A model generated the notes under the pieces. It saw only the letters and a list, made by a program, of their open reading frames with translations, did not search any database and was not told the DNA's origin. A DNA stretch of 64,000 nt from Lachnospira rogosae (GTDB lineage: Bacteria > Bacillota > Clostridia > Lachnospirales > Lachnospiraceae): NCBI RefSeq assembly GCF_040096455.1, contig NZ_JBBMER010000001.1, forward strand, positions 124,001 to 188,000, in the 5' to 3' direction. Every line of letters starts with the position of its first letter. Within the stretch, counting starts at the first letter, position 1. Of this stretch, positions 10,203-18,580 are shown one piece after another. A program made the position numbers and the translations under genes.

Positions 10203-10676
10203 ATGGAGAATGTTAATGCAATAGAAGAAAAGAAAGAAGAAGTTTCAACAACTGTACAGTATATAGTAGTTAAGATTGGTAATGAGCAGTATGGTATCAA
10301 TATCAAATATATTGATAACATTGTAAGAAAGCAGGATATTACAAGAGTACCTAAGACTCAGCATTATTATAAGGGAGTAATCAATTTAAGAGGTGAGATT
10401 ATCCCGGTAATGAGTGTAAGATTAAAGCTTGGCTTAGAGGATGATGTATACACAGATAAGACAAGATATATAATTGTCAAGGTTGAAGGTGCTACAATTG
10501 GTATTATTGTTGACGAGGTTAGAGAAGTTGTTACACTTAATAGTGATGACACAGAAAGTGTTAACCGTTCAGCAGGTGATGAAGTTACTAATAATTATAT
10601 AAGTGCAATCGGAAAGCATGGCGGAGAGCTTATTTCATTGTTAGACATAGTCAGCCTTATTGTAGAGAATAAATAA
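10203..10676 (+). CDS. cheW: Chemotaxis coupling protein CheW
   Basis: Adaptor linking chemoreceptors to CheA. The single CheW domain (about residues 20-155) contains the family stretch YYKGVINLRGEIIPV. The ATG at 10203 is chosen because GGAGGTGG at 10187-10194 precedes it with good spacing; the in-frame GTG at 10191 lies inside that ribosome site. The product is 157 residues, preceded by a short acidic/lysine-rich N-terminus. It lies between cheA and cheC. Confidence 0.96.
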   Translation: MENVNAIEEKKEEVSTTVQYIVVKIGNEQYGINIKYIDNIVRKQDITRVPKTQHYYKGVINLRGEIIPVMSVRLKLGLEDDVYTDKTRYIIVKVEGATIGIIVDEVREVVTLNSDDTESVNRSAGDEVTNNYISAIGKHGGELISLLDIVSLIVENK

Positions 10677-10705
10677 AATATAAATGTTAGGAATTGAGGT
10701 TTAAT

Positions 10706-11335
10706 ATGTCAGACGTAGATTTAGAACAGCTCAATGATATGCAGTTAGATGTATTAAAGGAAATCGGTAACATAGGTGCAGGCAATGCTACAACAGCATT
10801 GTCTACAATGCTTAACGTAAAGATGGATATGTCTGTACCTAATGTTGCTTTAATACAGTTCAAGGATATATCAACAATTATAGGAAGTGAAGATCAGACT
10901 GTTGTTGGAATTCTTTTGGGATTAGAGGGCGATATCGATGGTATGATGTTATTCATATTTGATACTAAGTCGGCACATCACCTTGTTAACAGCCTTATGT
11001 TACAGAATGATGATGTTGTTGATGAGAGTGCAGATTTTACTGATATGGAAATGTCGGCATTGAATGAAATTGGTAATATAGCATCAGGTTCATATCTTAC
11101 TGCTATATCATCACTTACAAAGCTTAATATTATAGCGACTGTTCCGCAGATGACTATAGATATGATTGGAGCACTTTTAAGTGTTCCGGCATCAGAATTT
11201 GGTAAGTATGGTGATAAGTTATTATTAATTCAGACACAGTTTGGCGAATTAGATTTTGTTAAAGGATATTTTCTTCTTATTCCAGAGCTTGAATCATACG
11301 ATAAGATTCTTCGTTCATTAGGAGTTATTAGCTGA
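10706..11335 (+). CDS. cheC: CheY-P phosphatase CheC
   Basis: Dephosphorylates CheY-P and, with CheD, takes part in receptor adaptation. The duplicated helix motifs typical of CheC are present: LKEIGNIGAGNATTAL near the N-terminus and LNEIGNIASGSYLTAI in the middle, each carrying the Glu and Asn used in catalysis. The ATG at 10706 has a GAGG site seven bases upstream; an earlier in-frame TTG is less likely. 209 residues, normal size. The CheC-CheD pair indicates a Bacillus/Thermotoga-type chemotaxis system. Confidence 0.95.
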   Translation: MSDVDLEQLNDMQLDVLKEIGNIGAGNATTALSTMLNVKMDMSVPNVALIQFKDISTIIGSEDQTVVGILLGLEGDIDGMMLFIFDTKSAHHLVNSLMLQNDDVVDESADFTDMEMSALNEIGNIASGSYLTAISSLTKLNIIATVPQMTIDMIGALLSVPASEFGKYGDKLLLIQTQFGELDFVKGYFLLIPELESYDKILRSLGVIS

Positions 11336-11362
11336 TAATATTCTTGGGATGAGAGTAACATT

Positions 11363-11854
11363 ATGAATTTAGATGAGATGATAAAAGTGGGTATGGCAGA
11401 TTTAAAAGTAGGTAAGTCACCAGATGTTTTAACAACTCTGGGACTTGGCTCTTGTGTAGGAGTTGCTATATATGATCCAGTTACTAAGATTAGTGGACTT
11501 CTGCACTGTATGCTGCCAGACAGTACACAGTTTAGAAATAATTCTAATAAAGCAAAATATGCAGACAGTGGAATAGATGAGCTTGTAGCCCAGATGCTAA
11601 AGTTAGGAGCAAGCAAAGTAAGGCTTGTTGCCAAGATAGCTGGAGGTGCTCAGATGTTTGCGATGAATACTAACAACGACACATTAAGAGTGGGTGAACG
11701 TAATGTGGCGGCTGTTAAGATGAAGTTATCTGAATTAAATATACGTTTATTATCAGAAGATTGCGGATTGAATTATGGACGTACAGTTGAATTTTATTCA
11801 GAGACGGGAGAATATGTAATAAAATCAGTTGGTAAGCCAAGAAAGGTTATATAA
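11363..11854 (+). CDS. cheD: Chemoreceptor glutamine deamidase CheD
   Basis: Deamidates receptor glutamines and is regulated by CheC. The catalytic Cys31 lies in LGLGSCVGVAIYD, and His48 in SGLLHCMLPD fits the active-site histidine. The conserved KIAGGAQMF loop is also present. The 163-residue length is usual. It lies directly downstream of cheC and ends shortly before a small membrane-protein gene. Confidence 0.96.
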   Translation: MNLDEMIKVGMADLKVGKSPDVLTTLGLGSCVGVAIYDPVTKISGLLHCMLPDSTQFRNNSNKAKYADSGIDELVAQMLKLGASKVRLVAKIAGGAQMFAMNTNNDTLRVGERNVAAVKMKLSELNIRLLSEDCGLNYGRTVEFYSETGEYVIKSVGKPRKVI

Positions 11855-11858
11855 GCTT

Positions 11859-12173
11859 ATGAAAAGATTTAGAAATGTTTCTGCTATAGTAACATTGCTT
11901 GCTGGATTTATTACTGCTGTTGTTATGATAATCAACAGGTATAGTCTTGTTTCATTCCTGTGGATTCTTATAGGGGTAATGGTGTGTTTTTATGCTGTGA
12001 GCAGAATTATATGTTTTATAGTAGACAGAAAGATTACCAAAGCAGAAGAACAGGAAGAAGCTGAAAGACTAGAGAAGGAAAAAGAGAGGCTTGAGGCCGA
12101 AGAAAAAGAGGCCACGGAAGGCAAAAATGATGAATCTGACGCTATGAATGGTAATCAGAGAGCTAACAGATAA
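11859..12173 (+). CDS. Small membrane protein of the flagellar operon, function unknown
   Basis: 104 residues: two hydrophobic helices (about 5-30 and 33-57), then a very highly charged Glu/Lys tail predicted to be helical (about 60-95). I recognise no catalytic motif. The ATG at 11859 follows the cheD stop closely; an in-frame upstream TTG inside cheD is rejected for lack of a good ribosome site. Its place between cheD and the flagellar sigma gene suggests a motility-related accessory role, by context only. Confidence 0.75.
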   Translation: MKRFRNVSAIVTLLAGFITAVVMIINRYSLVSFLWILIGVMVCFYAVSRIICFIVDRKITKAEEQEEAERLEKEKERLEAEEKEATEGKNDESDAMNGNQRANR

Positions 12174-12208
12174 TATACATTATTATTAAGTACGGGGGCA
12201 TTCTTTGT

Positions 12209-12967
12209 ATGGATGAAGCGGGAAGAAACAGGCTATGGGAAAAGTATATTGCAAGTCACGACAGCGAAATCCGTGAACAGCTCATAGTTGAATATGCACA
12301 GCTGGTTAAGCTTGTTGCAGGAAGAATGAATATGTATCTTGGCTATAATGTTGAATATGACGACCTTGTAGGATATGGTGTATTTGGTCTGATTGATGCG
12401 ATAGACAAGTTCGATAGTGGTAAGAATGTCAAGTTTGAGACATATGCCAGTTTAAGGATAAGAGGTGCGATTCTCGATCAGATTCGTAAAATGGATTGGA
12501 TTCCAAGGTCCTTAAGGCAGAAACAGAAGAAAATAGATGCTGCTATGGCTAAAATTGAGGCAGATAGCGGCAAAGTAGCAACAGATGATGAACTTGCGTT
12601 GGAATTAGGGATTTCAATGGATGAATTAAGCGATTGGCAAGGTCAGATGAAGTCTTCTAATCTTATATCATTGGATGAATATACAGAAGCTGGAAGTGAA
12701 GTCAAGATGGAGAGCGTGGGTAACTCACATTTTGAAGAACCAGAAGATGTAGTGGAGAAAGAAGAACTTAAGAAGAAGCTTGTACAGGCAATAGACCTTC
12801 TTACAGAGAAGGAGAGAAGTGTTATTGTGTTATACTATTATGAGGATATGACTCTTAAAGAGATAAGTATGACGCTTGATGTTTCAGAATCAAGGGTATC
12901 GCAGCTTCATACCAAGGCTCTCAGTAAAATGAAGAAAATAATGGGTGATTATATGTTTCCAGCGTAG
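12209..12967 (+). CDS. fliA: Flagellar RNA polymerase sigma factor (sigma-28, FliA/SigD/WhiG type)
   Basis: Sigma-70-family factor for late flagellar and chemotaxis genes. Region 2 contains YDDLVGYGVFGLIDAIDKFD and the RIRGAILDQIRKMDWIPRS stretch diagnostic of the FliA/SigD class; region 4 ends with an SRVSQLHTKAL helix-turn-helix. At 252 residues it is the usual size. A GGGGG tract ten bases before the ATG serves as ribosome site. It lies late in the che operon, as sigD does in Bacillus. Confidence 0.95.
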   Translation: MDEAGRNRLWEKYIASHDSEIREQLIVEYAQLVKLVAGRMNMYLGYNVEYDDLVGYGVFGLIDAIDKFDSGKNVKFETYASLRIRGAILDQIRKMDWIPRSLRQKQKKIDAAMAKIEADSGKVATDDELALELGISMDELSDWQGQMKSSNLISLDEYTEAGSEVKMESVGNSHFEEPEDVVEKEELKKKLVQAIDLLTEKERSVIVLYYYEDMTLKEISMTLDVSESRVSQLHTKALSKMKKIMGDYMFPA

Positions 12968-13020
12968 ACAAAAGCTGTAGTGCAGAAATATAGTGGCAAA
13001 AAGCAGAAAGTGAGTCATAT

Positions 13021-14628
13021 ATGATTAAAGAATGTATGTCAGGGTATTTTCAATTTTCATCAAAGGAAGATGGATTATATATTACAGTATATCCACCTAA
13101 GTCTGGTTATGGAGCAGCCAGCATTGATGATGTAATGTTTTATGTTGATAATAAGAATATAAGCTGTGATAGTGTAAAGCTTATGGAAGCTGTTAAGGCA
13201 GGTTCGGCGGCAGAGACAACTGTTAAGGTGTCAGAAGAAAGTCAGCTGGAATGTAGTGAATTTGCTGATTACAGAATAAGCAGTGATTGTATGAGGGTGG
13301 AAGCTTGTTTCTATCCTCCTTTTGAGAATGGTGGAATGTTAGATAAAGATGAGATTATAAGGGATTTACAGCATATCGGTGTTACTTATGGTGTGGATGA
13401 AGAAGTTATAGACTCGTTTTTAAAAGACAGGCATTACGGCAAAGCCTATACAGTGGCTAAAGGAACTGAGCCGGTAAGCGGCAGGGAAGGTTATGTTGAA
13501 TATAAGTTCAATACAGAATTAAAGCCAAGACCAAAGATGAACGAGGATGGCACAGTAGATTTCCATACATTAGAGAATGTTAATCATGTAACCAAGGGAG
13601 ATACAGTTGCAGTTCTTCATCCAGAGTATGTTGGTGAAGCTGGAACAGATGTACTTAACAGAAGTGTTAATCCAGATAAGGTAAAGCACGTTGTGTTCAG
13701 ATTTGGGCGTAATCTTGTAATATCGGAAGATGGCAAAGAATTAATTACACTGGTAAGCGGACACGTAGTACTTGAGTCTGATAAAGTGTTTGTATCTAAT
13801 GTGCTTGAGCTTGTTGATGTAGATAACTCAACTGGTGATATAGATTACAATGGTGATGTCAGTATTAAAGGAAATGTACTTGCAGGCTTTACTGTTAAGG
13901 CATCGGGCAATGTAGTAGTTACAGGTGTGGTTGAAGGTGCAACAGTAATAGCTGGTGGAGATATCACTTTAAACAGAGGAGTTCAGGGAATGAACAAGGC
14001 TGTTATAAAGGCAGGCGGTAAAATTGTATCCAAGTTCATAGAAAGCGTACAGCTTGTTGAGGCAGGCGGTAATATTGAAGCAGACTCTATTCTTCATAGC
14101 AAGGTAGTAGCTAAAGGTGTTATCAATGCCAATGGAAAGAATGGTCTTATAATAGGTGGCGATGTTAAATCAACAGTTATGATACAGGCAAAGACCATAG
14201 GTAATGAAATGGGTACAGCTACAGTTGTAGGAGTTGGTGTTGACCCTACAATGAAGAAGCGGATGGATGAGCTTAAGAAGGGCCTGAGTAAGATGGGGGA
14301 TGAGAAAATCCAGCTTGCACAGCTTATGACAGCACTTAGAAAGAAACAGGATGCAGAAGGAACACTTAGTCCTGAGAAGCAGGAGATGCTCTCAAAGACT
14401 ATGCGTAACCTTTTGGTTATGGATCAGCAGCTGGCTAAAGAAAAGAAAGAATACGAAGACATAAGATCCTGCATAGGTGAAGAAAAGAATGCTTGTATAA
14501 AGGTAAGCAACAGGGCTTATGTTGGTACTAAGCTTATGTTTGGTGATATATGTATGTTCCTGAAAGAAAAATATGATTATTGCCAGTTCAGAAAAGAAGG
14601 AGCTGAAATAAAGAGTCTGCCACTTTAA
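13021..14628 (+). CDS. FapA family protein (DUF342), beta-helical
   Basis: 535-residue FapA/DUF342 protein. The N-terminal third is mixed; the middle (about 250-410) has repeated Val/Gly/Asn-rich strands (for example GDVSIKGNVLAGF and GGDITLNRGVQG) expected to form a right-handed beta-helix; the C-terminal part (about 410-500) is a Lys/Glu-rich helical segment. Members of this family commonly follow the flagellar sigma gene in clostridia, and a link to polar organisation or flagellar assembly has been proposed. No enzyme motif is seen. Confidence 0.85.
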   Translation: MIKECMSGYFQFSSKEDGLYITVYPPKSGYGAASIDDVMFYVDNKNISCDSVKLMEAVKAGSAAETTVKVSEESQLECSEFADYRISSDCMRVEACFYPPFENGGMLDKDEIIRDLQHIGVTYGVDEEVIDSFLKDRHYGKAYTVAKGTEPVSGREGYVEYKFNTELKPRPKMNEDGTVDFHTLENVNHVTKGDTVAVLHPEYVGEAGTDVLNRSVNPDKVKHVVFRFGRNLVISEDGKELITLVSGHVVLESDKVFVSNVLELVDVDNSTGDIDYNGDVSIKGNVLAGFTVKASGNVVVTGVVEGATVIAGGDITLNRGVQGMNKAVIKAGGKIVSKFIESVQLVEAGGNIEADSILHSKVVAKGVINANGKNGLIIGGDVKSTVMIQAKTIGNEMGTATVVGVGVDPTMKKRMDELKKGLSKMGDEKIQLAQLMTALRKKQDAEGTLSPEKQEMLSKTMRNLLVMDQQLAKEKKEYEDIRSCIGEEKNACIKVSNRAYVGTKLMFGDICMFLKEKYDYCQFRKEGAEIKSLPL

Positions 14629-14664
14629 TTATTAAGTGGTTAATTGTGATAAAGAGGTGTTGAT

Positions 14665-14979
14665 ATGATAGTAAGACCGATGGAATTTGGTATGATTCAA
14701 CAGCAGAATACGGTATCACAAGTCAGACATAATGAAGATGTCAGACCTATGGTAGAACAGCAGACGACGGCGGTTCAGTTACAGAAAGATATCCACACAA
14801 GAGCTGAACAGGTGAATCATAAAGAAGACCCTAATAACAGACAGAAAAAGTTTGATGCTAAGGATAAAAGTGATAACGAGTATCAGTCTGGACATAAAGA
14901 AAGGAAAAATAAGACATCAGAAGACGGTAAAGTGTTTATTAAAGACTTGGAAGATATAGACTTTGACGTCAAAGTATGA
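14665..14979 (+). CDS. Hydrophilic hypothetical protein downstream of fapA
   Basis: 104 residues, rich in Gln, Lys, Asp and Glu, with no membrane segment and low-complexity composition in the middle, probably disordered. A clear AGAGGTG ribosome site precedes the ATG at 14665. The stop overlaps the possible first start of the next gene. To my knowledge similar short hydrophilic proteins occur in the same place in other Lachnospiraceae flagellar operons; no function can be assigned. Confidence 0.7.
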   Translation: MIVRPMEFGMIQQQNTVSQVRHNEDVRPMVEQQTTAVQLQKDIHTRAEQVNHKEDPNNRQKKFDAKDKSDNEYQSGHKERKNKTSEDGKVFIKDLEDIDFDVKV

Positions 14980-14993
14980 TTAATGGAGAGATA

Positions 14994-15614
14994 ATGGGAA
15001 CTGTAGCGATAGTTTTAATAGTTATAGGTATAATATGCGTTATAATAAGCATTATACTTGGAATAACTGATAATAAAGAACAGGCTGATACTGCTTCATA
15101 TGTATCAGATTATGATTCGGCAAAGCAAGTGTCACAGGTATCAAAGGCTATAGATGACATAATTGAGAAGAAAATGCAGGATATAGAAGAAAAGACTGAG
15201 GCAAGTCTTGATAAAATATCCAATACTAAGATTCTTGAAATGAATGAGTATGCAGACAATGTTCTAAAAGAAATCAATCGTAATCATAATGAAGTAATGT
15301 TTATGTATGATATGCTTAACGAGAAGGATAAAGAGATTAAGACTACAGTTAAGAGTGTCAATGCAACTAACACACAGGCAAGAGGAATGGGAACAGTAAG
15401 GGAAAGACTTATAAAGCTTGATGAAACACAGAAAGCACCACAGAGAATAAGTGTTGATGAATTTCCACTTGATGATAAGTTAGATAAGAATCAGAAGATT
15501 ATGACCTTATATAATAATGGCTATAACGATATTGATATAGCTAAACGTTTAAAGTTTGGAGTTGGAGAGGTTCGTCTTGTTATCAAGTTATATGTTAATG
15601 CAGCAGGCGAATAA
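14994..15614 (+). CDS. Membrane-anchored coiled-coil protein (DUF6115-like)
   Basis: One N-terminal membrane helix (about 2-23), a long charged helical region likely to form a coiled coil (about 35-130), and a C-terminal segment of about 40 residues with a helix-turn-helix look (QKIMTLYNNGYNDIDIAKRL). The ATG at 14994 has GGAG six bases upstream; an in-frame ATG at 14976 overlapping the previous stop is an alternative that adds six residues. Such proteins are typical of clostridial flagellar operons. The role is unknown; the DUF assignment is from memory. Confidence 0.75.
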   Translation: MGTVAIVLIVIGIICVIISIILGITDNKEQADTASYVSDYDSAKQVSQVSKAIDDIIEKKMQDIEEKTEASLDKISNTKILEMNEYADNVLKEINRNHNEVMFMYDMLNEKDKEIKTTVKSVNATNTQARGMGTVRERLIKLDETQKAPQRISVDEFPLDDKLDKNQKIMTLYNNGYNDIDIAKRLKFGVGEVRLVIKLYVNAAGE

Positions 15615-15712
15615 AAGTAATTACTGGTTAATGAGGTTAGTGTATAAAGTGATTAATACTGATTGTTATCAGGTGAAATTATGTTAGAATTAAGGAACAG
15701 GTGCATTATACA

Positions 15713-16270
15713 ATGAAGTTAAGATATTATTTAAGCGGTCTTGGAAGCGGAATTATTATCGCAGTTCTTATTATGCTTATTGCTGACAAAGTTACAGCGG
15801 TTAATAATGTTAATGGTTCAAATGTCCCACAGGAGACGACTGGTTCTGTTATAGCCTATACAACACAATCGGATAAAGATAATGAAACAATACAGGCTGA
15901 AAGCACAGAACATTCAGAGAATAAGGGTAACGAAGATACAACATCAGCTGATACAGCAAAGAATTCGGTAGTAAAAGCGACGGATAGTTCTACTACAGAT
16001 ACAACAAGGTATGTATCGGAGGAAGATAAGGTTATAGTTAATATCAATCCTAAGAATATAAAGGTTGCGGCTGATATATCAAAGATACTTAAGAATAAGG
16101 GTGTTATAGAAGATGCAGATGCTTTTACACAGTATATGGCAACTTATGGATATTCAAGAATAGTCCAGCAGGGCAACTTTGAATTGATTAAGGGTGATTC
16201 ATATGAGAATATCGCAAGAATAATAACAAGAAGCGATGTAGATAATAATACTAACACACAGGCTGACTAA
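15713..16270 (+). CDS. Membrane-anchored protein with an MltG/YceG LysM-like subdomain
   Basis: The product has a signal-anchor helix (about 5-28), a Thr/Ser/Asp/Glu-rich extracytoplasmic linker (30-105), and a C-terminal segment of about 60 residues resembling the small LysM-like subdomain of the endolytic transglycosylase MltG (ADISKILKNKGVIEDADAF followed by GNFELIKGDSYENIARI). The catalytic MltG domain is absent, so it is not expected to cleave peptidoglycan; it may bind the wall near the flagellar base. The start could also be GTG 15701. It is the last gene of the flagellar operon. Confidence 0.7.
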   Translation: MKLRYYLSGLGSGIIIAVLIMLIADKVTAVNNVNGSNVPQETTGSVIAYTTQSDKDNETIQAESTEHSENKGNEDTTSADTAKNSVVKATDSSTTDTTRYVSEEDKVIVNINPKNIKVAADISKILKNKGVIEDADAFTQYMATYGYSRIVQQGNFELIKGDSYENIARIITRSDVDNNTNTQAD

Positions 16271-16300
16271 GATTATTTGGTCAGCCTGTATTTATCTTTG
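16258..16300 (+). terminator. Inverted repeat ending the flagellar operon
   Basis: A perfect 10-bp inverted repeat (ACAGGCTGAC at 16258-16267, GTCAGCCTGT at 16280-16289, loop of 12) overlaps the stop codon of the last flagellar-operon gene and is followed by a T-rich but interrupted tract. It probably acts as a factor-independent terminator before rpsB. Confidence 0.7.
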
Positions 16301-16325
16301 CTGTTTGTTTTTGTATAAAAAATGC

Positions 16326-16354
16326 TTGCAATTATTTAATGGTATTGATATAAT
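16326..16354 (+). promoter_or_regulatory. Housekeeping promoter for rpsB
   Basis: A near-consensus vegetative promoter: TTGCAA at 16326-16331, 17-base spacer, TATAAT at 16349-16354. Transcription should begin near 16361, giving a 5' leader of about 125 bases before rpsB. Confidence 0.85.
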
Positions 16355-16360
16355 ACATTT

Positions 16361-16470
16361 CGTGTGAAAAAGCATGCAGGTGGATGGCATAGCGGGTGCC
16401 GTTGTACGCAGACGGTGGCTATACGGGATGTGTTGCATAATCCGGGAAGCCTGCAAAAGATAATTTAACC
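16361..16470 (+). ncRNA. Candidate structured 5' leader RNA of rpsB
   Basis: The leader is GC-richer than its surroundings and can fold compactly. A closing stem pairs TGCAGG (16375-16380) with CCTGCA (16450-16455); GGAT (16382-16385) pairs with ATCC (16440-16443); ATAGC (16389-16393) pairs with GCTAT (16418-16422) and encloses a CCGT/ACGG hairpin (16399-16415); and a small ATGT/GCAT hairpin lies at 16428-16438. The fold is a three-way-junction type ending about 20 bases before the rpsB ribosome site. By analogy with other ribosomal protein leaders it may bind S2 for feedback; I cannot match it to a named family. Confidence 0.6.
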
Positions 16471-16485
16471 AATGGAGGTATTAAA

Positions 16486-17214
16486 ATGAGCGTAATTTCA
16501 ATGAAGCAGTTACTTGAAGCAGGTGTTCATTTCGGACATCAGACAAGAAGATGGAATCCTAAGATGGCTGAGTACATCTACACAGAAAGAAATGGTATCC
16601 ATATCATCGATTTACAGAAGTCAGTAGGAAAGGTTGATGAAGCTTATAAGGCAGTTTCTGATATCGTTGCTGATGGTGGTACAATCCTTTTCGTAGGTAC
16701 AAAGAAGCAGGCACAGGATGCAATCGCTAATGAAGCTACAAGATGTGGTATGTATTTCGTTAACGAAAGATGGTTAGGTGGTATGCTCACTAACTTCAAG
16801 ACAATCCAGTCAAGAATTGCAAGACTTAAAGAAATCGAAACAATGCAGGAAGATGGAACATTTGATGTTCTTCCTAAGAAGGAAGTTATTAACTTAAAGA
16901 AGGAATTAGAAAAGCTTCAGAAGAACCTTGGTGGTATCAAGGAAATGAAGAGAATTCCAGATGCTATCTTTATCGTAGATCCTAAGAAGGAAAGAATCTG
17001 CGTTCAGGAAGCACACGCACTTGGTATCACATTAATCGGTATCGCTGATACTAACTGTGATCCAGATGAATTAGATTATGTTATTCCTGGTAACGATGAC
17101 GCTATCAGAGCTGTTAACTTAATCGTTTCAAAGATGGCTGACGCTGTTATCGAAGCTAATCAGGGTGAAGAAGCTGTAGCCGCTGATGCAGAAGAAGTAG
17201 CTGAGGAAGCTTAA
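16486..17214 (+). CDS. rpsB: 30S ribosomal protein S2
   Basis: Ribosomal protein uS2. The N-terminus has the family pattern LLEAGVHFGHQTRRWNPKM, and the central region contains ERWLGGMLTNFKTI and the late IADTNCDPDELDYVIPGNDD motif. 242 residues with an acidic Ala/Glu-rich C-terminal tail, normal for Firmicutes. A GGAGG site lies just before the ATG. It is followed by a strong terminator/attenuator and then tsf, the common rpsB-tsf order. Confidence 0.99.
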   Translation: MSVISMKQLLEAGVHFGHQTRRWNPKMAEYIYTERNGIHIIDLQKSVGKVDEAYKAVSDIVADGGTILFVGTKKQAQDAIANEATRCGMYFVNERWLGGMLTNFKTIQSRIARLKEIETMQEDGTFDVLPKKEVINLKKELEKLQKNLGGIKEMKRIPDAIFIVDPKKERICVQEAHALGITLIGIADTNCDPDELDYVIPGNDDAIRAVNLIVSKMADAVIEANQGEEAVAADAEEVAEEA

Positions 17215-17241
17215 TATTTAAGGTTTGACTTAAGTTTATGT

Positions 17242-17279
17242 ATGCTTCAGCCTGTAGTTTCAGGTTGAAGCATTTTTTA
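17242..17279 (+). terminator. Intrinsic terminator or attenuator between rpsB and tsf
   Basis: A 13-bp stem with one G-U pair (17242-17254 with 17261-17273), six-base loop, followed directly by six T residues. This is a strong factor-independent terminator. It probably lowers tsf expression relative to rpsB by partial read-through, as no separate tsf promoter is evident in the ~40 bases that remain. Confidence 0.9.
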
Positions 17280-17317
17280 AGATTATTTTAAAATATTATA
17301 ATTTGGAGGAAAGTAAA

Positions 17318-18403
17318 ATGGCAGCAATTACAGCAGCAATGGTTAAAGAACTTAGAGAGTCTACTGGTGCAGGTATGATGGAATGTAAGAAGGCTCTTAC
17401 AGAGACAGATGGAGATATGGAAGCAGCTGTTGATGTTCTTAGAAAGAGCGGAGCAGCTAAGGTAGAAAAGAAAGCCGGCAGAATCGCAGCAGAAGGTATC
17501 ACAAGAGTTGCATCAGAAGGCAACACAGCAGTAGTAGTAGAAGTTAACTCAGAGACAGACTTCGTTGCAAAGAACGCTGTATTCCAGGAGTTTGTTCAGA
17601 ACGTAGCTGATAAGGCTCTTAAGGCTTCAGTTGATAAGGCTGGAGATGGCGAAGATGTATGTGCAATTCTTGATATGAAGTCTGAGCTTGAAGAAAAGAC
17701 TATCGTAATCGGTGAAAAGCTTTCTTTAAGAAGATTTGAAAAGCTTACAGGTGACTGTGTTGCTTCATATGTTCACGGTGGTGGAAGAATTGGCGTTCTT
17801 GTTGCAGCAGAAGGTGCTACAGGAGATGCAGTTAAAGAAGCACTTACTAACATTGCTATGCAGATAGCAGCTATGAACCCACAGTATATCAGTAGAAATG
17901 ATATGTCAGCGGAAGAACTTACTAAGTTAAGAGAAATCATCGAAGAGAGTGCGTTAAATGACCCAGCTACTCTTCCAAAGCCAATCTTAAATAAGTTAAT
18001 TGATAAGGCTATTAATGATAAAGTATGGAGCGATGAAGATATTGCAACATATGAAGAACATAAGAGCAATATGCAGTATTTATTCAACTTCCTTTCAAAG
18101 GAAGCTGCTTCTCAGTTAGCTGAGCTTGCATTAGCTGACAGAGCTAATATTGCTGCTGATAAGATTTTTAATGGATTAGTAGAAGGCCGTGTGTCTAAGC
18201 AGCTTAAGGAAATCTGCCTTATGGATCAGGTATATGTTAAGGCTGAGGATGGAAAGCAGTCAGTATCTAAGTATATTGCAGAAGTAGGCAAGGTAGCTGG
18301 TTCACCATTTACTATTAAGAACTTTGTTCGTTTTGAAGTTGGTGAAGGTCTTGAGAAGAAGAATGAAGATTTCGCAGCGGAAGTTGCAGCTCAGCTTCAG
18401 TAA
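17318..18403 (+). CDS. tsf: Elongation factor Ts, with an internal insertion
   Basis: Nucleotide exchange factor for EF-Tu. The N-terminal UBA-like domain and the TDFVAKN motif that contacts EF-Tu are present, and the core ends with a typical Q-x-YVK and V-x-x-FVRFEVGEG-like C-terminus. The ATG at 17318 follows a TTTGGAGGAAAG ribosome site; the upstream TTG is rejected. At 361 residues it is longer than the usual ~290-310; the excess, roughly 60 residues around positions 205-270, interrupts the segment between the MNPQYISR motif and the KIFNGLVEGR motif. Confidence 0.97.
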   Translation: MAAITAAMVKELRESTGAGMMECKKALTETDGDMEAAVDVLRKSGAAKVEKKAGRIAAEGITRVASEGNTAVVVEVNSETDFVAKNAVFQEFVQNVADKALKASVDKAGDGEDVCAILDMKSELEEKTIVIGEKLSLRRFEKLTGDCVASYVHGGGRIGVLVAAEGATGDAVKEALTNIAMQIAAMNPQYISRNDMSAEELTKLREIIEESALNDPATLPKPILNKLIDKAINDKVWSDEDIATYEEHKSNMQYLFNFLSKEAASQLAELALADRANIAADKIFNGLVEGRVSKQLKEICLMDQVYVKAEDGKQSVSKYIAEVGKVAGSPFTIKNFVRFEVGEGLEKKNEDFAAEVAAQLQ

Positions 18404-18423
18404 TTAATAATTATACTTACTAA

Positions 18424-18457
18424 ACCATATCTTGTTAATACAGGATATGGTTTTTTT
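18424..18457 (+). terminator. Intrinsic terminator after tsf
   Basis: Stem ACCATATC (18424-18431) with GATATGGT (18444-18451), loop of 12, followed by an uninterrupted T tract. It ends the rpsB-tsf unit. Confidence 0.9.
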
Positions 18458-18580
18458 AATGAATAGTATTTAATAAAAATTAATAATTTCTATTGAAATA
18501 TAAAAGAGTGATTGATATAATAAATCTAAGTTATATATGAGACGTGTTAATTTTGGATAATAATTGTTGGAAAATTGGAT

